In this document: positions 22,001 to 25,730 of the stretch, one piece after another
How positions within the stretch are numbered: the stretch's first letter is position 1
Layout: each line of letters begins with the position of its first letter
DNA from: a virus
IMG/VR virus record: IMGVR_UViG_3300030106_006042
Location: 1,887 to 27,616 of that record
Direction: 5' to 3' (one strand)
Length of the DNA stretch: 25,730 nt
The notes under the pieces: model-generated
Told to the model about the DNA's origin: nothing
What the model saw: the letters and a program-made list of their open reading frames with translations, nothing else
Databases searched by the model: none
Made by a program: the position numbers and the translations under genes

Positions 22001-23293
22001 CGCGGCTACAGTCGCGAAATCCTCGTTCTTTTTCTTTGTTTTCTTTTTCATCTTATTGATATAAGCTCGGTAGACAGCTGCTTGTGAAGCCTTACCCATC
22101 TCACGAGCTCTCTGTTCCATTGCAACCGCCGCCTGTATCTTGTGAGCATGACTCCTACCGCTGTTTCTAATCTTACTGACCGAGGCTCTCGCATCTTTGA
22201 CGGTAGCGAACTTTAATCCTTTGATAGTACCTTTCGGATTTTCATCCGTGTATAAATCGGAATGAGATTTGGAACCTCTGTGTTGTCCTTTCTTTCTAGG
22301 AACCCTAGGTGCCTCGTCTACATTTTTCATCGTACGAATCGTCGTTATCTTTTTTCCATTTATCGTTGGCATACCATGGTCGTCTTTTCCAATTGACTTA
22401 ACAACAACTTTTTTATTTTTGAATCTACCGGTAAGGATAGTATCACCAACTTTTATCGGAATATTTATGGATTCGAAAAACTTCGACTGGCCAGGATCTT
22501 TGAATATTTTAGAGTGTTTCTTTTCTCTCCGTATCCATTTTTTAGCTATCTTATTCTTCGGTGGTTTTTTTAGGAATTTATCAATCCCCTTACTGACCAA
22601 CATCTTGAAATGTTTTTTAATCTGAGCATCGGATAACATTTTATTGTTCTGTACAATCATAAAATTAGCACCACCGAATAAACCTTGGAAAGCACCTAGA
22701 TTCGATTGTACATCCTCCCAACTTTTTTTGACAATCGCGTCGGGTACAACCCTATCTCTTTTTTCATTTCGTTCTCTGGCAATCTTCAATGATGTGTTGA
22801 CAAAGACCATGTAGGTATCGTAACCCATATCCATCAGTTCTTTTCTTCTCTTTTTAATCTTTTCGAACTTATGACCAGTACCATCTATGATGACACCCAA
22901 CTTACCCTTGGTATAAAGTCTTAATCTTTCTTGACTCAAATCCTTTGCAAATTTTCTCAATCCACTTGTATCGTAATCAACAGGCTTACCTTGTTTGTCC
23001 ACACCAGTCAAGTCTTGAAATAAATCATCAGGCATATTATCGATATCCGTAGTACCAAAGTATTTTTTCAACAACATCTCTAGTTCAGAGTCTTGATTGA
23101 CCATCTTTAGACCAGTCTTCGATACGTTTATCTTTTCAGGTATACCGAATAACTTCTGTGCTACGAAAGACTTACCGCTACCAGGTCCACCGGCGAGGAA
23201 TATAGCTTTGAAGATGCCAGGATCTCTGACACCCTCTTCTATAATATCTTGTTCTAAAAATGGTTTTGTCAACCATTCGGTCAATTTATTCAT
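19088..23293 (-). CDS. Giant multidomain protein: P-loop kinase-like, HIGH nucleotidyltransferase and ligase-like domains
   Basis: 1401 residues. (1) Residues 30-220: Walker A AGGPGSGKS, GVIIDGTGH near 135, and a RNEKRDRVVPDAI lid-type segment, as in zeta-toxin/T4 polynucleotide-kinase-like P-loop kinases. (2) About 280-320: small beta domain (IKVGDTILTGRFKNKKVVVK). (3) 330-560: basic helical segments. (4) 573-745: cytidylyltransferase-like domain with GVFGGRFQPFHSGH and MSGTKMRS, the two motifs of NMN adenylyltransferase relatives. (5) 770-900: unknown domain. (6) 990-1401: KTDG at 1036-1039, ARNKG at 1054-1058, SLEVI at 1118-1122, EGITF at 1371, KLYK at 1380, matching ligase motifs I, Ia, III, IV and V. 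Linkers carry (I/V/L)xE sites. ATG directly follows the muramidase stop. Activities are predicted only. Confidence 0.9.
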   Translation of the reverse strand: MNKLTEWLTKPFLEQDIIEEGVRDPGIFKAIFLAGGPGSGKSFVAQKLFGIPEKINVSKTGLKMVNQDSELEMLLKKYFGTTDIDNMPDDLFQDLTGVDKQGKPVDYDTSGLRKFAKDLSQERLRLYTKGKLGVIIDGTGHKFEKIKKRRKELMDMGYDTYMVFVNTSLKIARERNEKRDRVVPDAIVKKSWEDVQSNLGAFQGLFGGANFMIVQNNKMLSDAQIKKHFKMLVSKGIDKFLKKPPKNKIAKKWIRREKKHSKIFKDPGQSKFFESINIPIKVGDTILTGRFKNKKVVVKSIGKDDHGMPTINGKKITTIRTMKNVDEAPRVPRKKGQHRGSKSHSDLYTDENPKGTIKGLKFATVKDARASVSKIRNSGRSHAHKIQAAVAMEQRAREMGKASQAAVYRAYINKMKKKTKKKNEDFATVAAKLYGGNIPSPSRKMVKKMKKRGNTSVPYGSGYKKVDENKKTIDSIHKILVMVGKSPKKASAMIKKNYKKVAKKFRGDSDRDLAMALIGYDVIGEDNKTELIKLYNKAFKMIPGSSKQKELIKKIGSLRKKLGINEQKEIKKTIGVFGGRFQPFHSGHLATYKWLSKQVDEAYITTSNIKQLPRHPMNFKEKVRHMVKMGIPKNRIIQERSPYVADNVTKKFNPETTAVVYAFGQKDAGRLRGGKYFRDYKKSREDIRGYKEHGYFITAPQFGNMSGTKMRSLLGDPRIDDKERKKSFKKVFGYFDQGIYNMMTNKFRKLYEGIEGFVINTDFKELVNEASLTAINPTDDGPPTFYRGFNDYKNQSKRWLDDMYGDTGWEVVQYILGKHAINPDYDYTLKYNVVPAVAYGRKQSGKYGTRFGTDNPIKSYKNYIEGTVLHNIGYELVKWMGITPDGNNYTGVEVETPVVPGIGDDNVGNTEKQKLKLKEINLNEEVEILIGERKKLLPSRDHKYVSIGFGRYKLKGKENEDDADVYFKSKDGTYIKSNDQKSDDKNFKEGVLLEGGAYGHLNHPFDDKNLTFSDFKTLIINTLQGKLDKEGAVTEKTDGQNIMISWKNNKLIAARNKGHIKNHGANAPDISGIQSMFAGRGDIEKAFVFAMRDLQKAIGKLSDKQKEKIFDDGKKFMSLEVIYPKTANVIPYDKALLQFHGTIEYDTDGSPIGEDRGSARMLAGMIKQINQDIQKAFKIEKPFISKLPQVKDFSRKQKYFIGKLNRLQKQFALRGTDTLADYHQAYWTEFIFNAAKQYKYNIPNNVLGKLTKRWAFLDKSYRVPDIRREITNKNFLNWVLRTDKTDLQGLQKKHIRDWEVLFFELGAEILSNLSDFIAANPDKAAQKIRKDLAKAIKQVKTSKDPKVINTLKTQLDRLKAIGGLKAVVPTEGITFVFKGKLYKYTGAFAPANQILGMLKFV

Positions 23294-23776
23294 TTACACT
23301 TCCATTGTCCTACGATACCATCCGAATAAGAACTTTTCTTGTTCGGGTTTTCTATTCACCAAATCATAGTAATGTTTCAATCTATAGCAACGAACCCTCG
23401 ATAGCGACGGATTGAATTCTTTGATAGCTCCTAAAGTTTTAGGGCCTAACCCACCATCGACCTTAAGGTCTGCTTTCTTGGAATTACAAGCTCTCTGTAG
23501 AACCTTTACCGCGGTTCCTTTACCTTGATTCACACACATATCGAAATATATATGTCTCAACTGTTCAGGCATCTCATCGACTTTGTTTTTATCCCAATAA
23601 TCTCTTCTATAAATATCTTTTGCTTTATCTTTCGTTAAATTTTTTATATCTACGTCTGGATAGAAACGTTTAGCGATACCAAAATTAGTCTCACCGCCTA
23701 AATCATTTGGGTCATTCACATATCCACCCTCATGATGTAACGTTATTTCTATTATATCGTCGAATTCTTTCAACAT
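23294..23776 (-). CDS. Muramidase, GH108-type lysozyme with peptidoglycan-binding end
   Basis: A 160-residue cell-wall hydrolase. Start chosen at ATG 23776, with AAGGAG seven bases upstream; an earlier in-frame ATG at 23818 lies inside the previous gene. Near the N-terminus, LHHEGGYVNDPNDLGGETNFGI contains the family's catalytic glutamate (E16) in the EGGY motif; YRRDYWDKNKVDEMP and FDMCVNQG continue the GH108 pattern. A C-terminal segment (LKVDGGLGPKTLGAI) is the PG_binding_3-type end. No signal peptide or membrane anchor, so release would need a holin, or the enzyme acts as a virion component. It sits between a fibre-like gene and the giant multidomain gene, away from any visible holin. Confidence 0.93.
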   Translation of the reverse strand: MLKEFDDIIEITLHHEGGYVNDPNDLGGETNFGIAKRFYPDVDIKNLTKDKAKDIYRRDYWDKNKVDEMPEQLRHIYFDMCVNQGKGTAVKVLQRACNSKKADLKVDGGLGPKTLGAIKEFNPSLSRVRCYRLKHYYDLVNRKPEQEKFLFGWYRRTMEV

Positions 23777-23796
23777 TTTATTTCTCCTTTTATTAA

Positions 23797-25730
23797 TTAT
23801 CCACAATGATACGTACAAGCCAAGAGTTTATAGGTCGTGGATTCGTTACTCCAAGTTACACTATCAGTAGCTTTGGCAACCGTATAGTTATGTAGTAAGT
23901 CATCACTCTGTTTACATCCATATCCACCCGAACCCGACGCAGTTGTTATATAATCTCCTATCTCTATATCACCATTTTGATTGTTGACCAATATATAACC
24001 ATCCCCAACGCTAGCTATGAGATGTTGGTCTTTAAGTTCAATATTGAAACCAATATCCTCATTCCATTCATAACTTCCTAGATAGACACCGTAGGCTCTT
24101 TTATCTTGATATGTCGAAGAAGACACCACAAAATTTAAAGGTTGAAAACTACTATCATAACTTGAACTTACAGATGATACTATGGTTCCTCGTTCATAAT
24201 ATAATTCTAAGCTAGAACTCGGTAGATTTGTAGCAACATCAGCTGATGGAGAGTCGGATTCCATCATATACGCACTATGAGCACCCGTGAATGGATTATA
24301 ACTTATTGTTCCGCTAGTACCAGTAATTGTACCGAAACCATCTCCGTCACCATCTTGAAAATTTACGAAAGTGTTGGTGCCACTTTGGTTATCAGTCCCA
24401 ATCTGAATAACGATACCTGACCTATTGGCATTATTTCCATCGTTACGAAAATAAGCTACGTAAGCGTTGTCGGCATTGGCGAGAAACTGTGCCACTCTAC
24501 CTCTGTATGTATTTTCTGGTGAATCACCGATTCCCAAAACTCCCATACTAGCGTCAAGAACGAAGGCTTGATCTAAATCAGCCATACCACCGATTGATGC
24601 ACCAGAGTCCACTTCCATTCTGACATCTACATTACCACCACCCTCGTTGAAAACAGCATCGTTACTGTCGATATCAAGGATATTGACACCACCAGCATCA
24701 AATCCTATATCATCCGTACCGAACACAATCTTTGTATTAGTATCACCACCGTGTATCAATGAACCTGCGATTGTTAAATCTCCATTGACGTCCAACGATG
24801 ATTGGGGATTATCCGTGCCGATACCGACCTTGCCGTCATGGGTTATACGCATCCTCTCGAATAAATCATCGTCTGAAAGCTCGTTTGTAGCGAATATCAT
24901 GTTACCATCTGTACGATCGTTTGTCGCGTTATCGCGGACTACAGCAATCGCACCGTTGATTGCGTCTAAGTCACCCAAACCTGATGAATCTTCGATTTGA
25001 AAAGCTATTCCGGCGAATGATGCCGATGTCTGACTTTCGCATTGTATCAAAAGTTGATAATCAGTGCTGTTCAAGGTATTAGACCAAACCGTATTTTGGT
25101 CGTTTCTAATAGTCACACCACCTGTGTCGCTGAATTCAATCTTTGTTCTAGTCGCATCCATGGTCATCAAATTGGTGGTCGTGCTCACATCATCATCAGG
25201 TGTTGTGTTAGGATGAATACCTAGTTTAATCCTATTGTCTGCACCCATGGCTATGATTGATGTTCCCTGCGGATGAACGAGATCTTCGCCAGTGTCGACT
25301 AAATCACCATTACCGATAAAGATTGTCGATAAACTATCCTCAGGTGGGCCTATTTCCAATTTCGTACCTGATGCTAAACTTACTTTCTTGGTTTTCACAC
25401 TCGTGAAAGCCTCCAAAACGTTGACGGAGGCCGTCGGTGCGTTTAACTCATATCGGTCTGTGAGATTATCATAACCTAAGCTCATTCTGACCGAACTACC
25501 GCTTACCCATTGAACGAAACCCTCTCCGAAAACCTCATCCCAAATCAGATTACTCCTCATACGAGCCTGTGGGGACATCTTGAATCCTCTTTTTAAAGCG
25601 ATATTATCGGATATAAATTCACCTGATATATAGTTCGTAGTATCGGTTGATGAGTCTGATAGTTTGAAGTTCTCCGTATATATGGGGACACCTTCGGGTA
25701 AACCTAGAACCGAGCATACCTTCGTGCCAT
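23797..25730 (-). CDS. Fibre/spike-like structural protein, 5' end possibly beyond the window
   Basis: The minus-strand frame is open from the right edge (25730) to TAA at 23797. A candidate internal start is ATG 25578 with AGAGG about seven bases upstream, giving 593 residues. However, 50 further codons upstream are open and look structural (YTENFKLSDSSTDTTNYISG), so I favour a gene continuing outside. The middle has trimeric-fibre motifs (MRITHDGKVGIGTDNPQSS, LDVNGDLTIAGSLIHGG). The C-terminal ~130 residues (DKRAYGVYLGSYEWNEDIGF, VGDGYILVNNQNGDIEIGDY, HNYTVAKATDSV, final LLACTYHCG) form a conserved tip of marine phage fibre proteins, reminiscent of self-cleaving or chaperone tip domains. 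Such a cleavage function is not shown. Confidence 0.88.
   Translation of the reverse strand, partial: GTKVCSVLGLPEGVPIYTENFKLSDSSTDTTNYISGEFISDNIALKRGFKMSPQARMRSNLIWDEVFGEGFVQWVSGSSVRMSLGYDNLTDRYELNAPTASVNVLEAFTSVKTKKVSLASGTKLEIGPPEDSLSTIFIGNGDLVDTGEDLVHPQGTSIIAMGADNRIKLGIHPNTTPDDDVSTTTNLMTMDATRTKIEFSDTGGVTIRNDQNTVWSNTLNSTDYQLLIQCESQTSASFAGIAFQIEDSSGLGDLDAINGAIAVVRDNATNDRTDGNMIFATNELSDDDLFERMRITHDGKVGIGTDNPQSSLDVNGDLTIAGSLIHGGDTNTKIVFGTDDIGFDAGGVNILDIDSNDAVFNEGGGNVDVRMEVDSGASIGGMADLDQAFVLDASMGVLGIGDSPENTYRGRVAQFLANADNAYVAYFRNDGNNANRSGIVIQIGTDNQSGTNTFVNFQDGDGDGFGTITGTSGTISYNPFTGAHSAYMMESDSPSADVATNLPSSSLELYYERGTIVSSVSSSYDSSFQPLNFVVSSSTYQDKRAYGVYLGSYEWNEDIGFNIELKDQHLIASVGDGYILVNNQNGDIEIGDYITTASGSGGYGCKQSDDLLHNYTVAKATDSVTWSNESTTYKLLACTYHCG

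Noticed and set aside
22269-22625. Plus-strand hydrophobic frame of 118 codons, membrane-protein-like
   Set aside because: It is antisense to the Lys-rich part of the giant protein; Lys codons read backward give Phe/Leu.
23777-23818. Upstream ATG for the muramidase
   Set aside because: It lies in the coding end of the previous gene, lacks an SD and adds 14 residues not in the family. The ATG at 23776 has AAGGAG.
1-25730. tRNA genes, integrase, att sites or insertion sequences
   Set aside because: No cloverleaf, recombinase motif or transposase-like inverted repeats were seen on reading. A tRNAscan run would be decisive for tRNAs.

Overview
The window is part of the late structural region of a T4-like (myovirus-type) tailed phage. 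The sequence is AT-rich, and every gene I can support reads leftward on the minus strand. Recognisable T4-type virion proteins are the large terminase (gp17), portal (gp20), prohead protease (gp21), scaffold core (gp22), major capsid protein (gp23), neck proteins (gp13- and gp14-like) and the proximal tail-sheath stabiliser (gp15). A phage-encoded ribosomal protein bS21 and many Ser/Gly-rich 'SGS' fibre-like structural proteins fit the marine T4-like phages, including those of pelagic Alphaproteobacteria. The host itself is not shown by the sequence.

Layout in the direction of transcription (right to left): a fibre/spike-like protein open at the right edge (25730-23797); a GH108-type muramidase (23776-23294); a 1401-residue multidomain protein with a P-loop kinase-like domain, a HIGH-type nucleotidyltransferase domain and a C-terminal domain with ligase-type motifs (23293-19088); a zinc-ribbon protein; a small structural-looking protein; terL; portal; core-type proteins in the slots of T4 genes 67/68; prohead protease; a Cys-rich small protein; a DUF3008-containing modular basic protein; two further small head-region genes; bS21 with a TTG start; scaffold; major capsid protein and a strong hairpin terminator (6791-6819). 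Then come the neck genes, gp15 with an extra C-terminal fibre module, a paralogue of that module, a NUMOD3-like zinc protein, two small structural proteins, and a fibre-like protein open at the left edge (1362-1).

The order 17-20-(67/68 slots)-21-...-22-23-13-14-15 differs from T4, where 13-14-15 precede 16-17 and 18-19 separate 17 from 20. No small terminase, tail sheath or tail tube gene is recognisable here.

The most interesting theme is a recurring (I/L/V)-x-E signal followed by a small residue. It matches the known (L/I)xE specificity of the T4 prohead protease. It falls exactly where the major capsid protein should be cut, at both ends of the protease, in several small core proteins, and in many linkers of the 1401-residue protein and the 339-residue modular protein. 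This suggests, as inference, that the giant protein is a head-packaged polyprotein that gp21 cuts into separate nucleic-acid or nucleotide-modifying enzymes. A second theme is an octamer, ATATTTAT on the coding strand, in all six gene gaps longer than 35 nt, four times 33-38 nt before a start codon: a candidate late promoter family.
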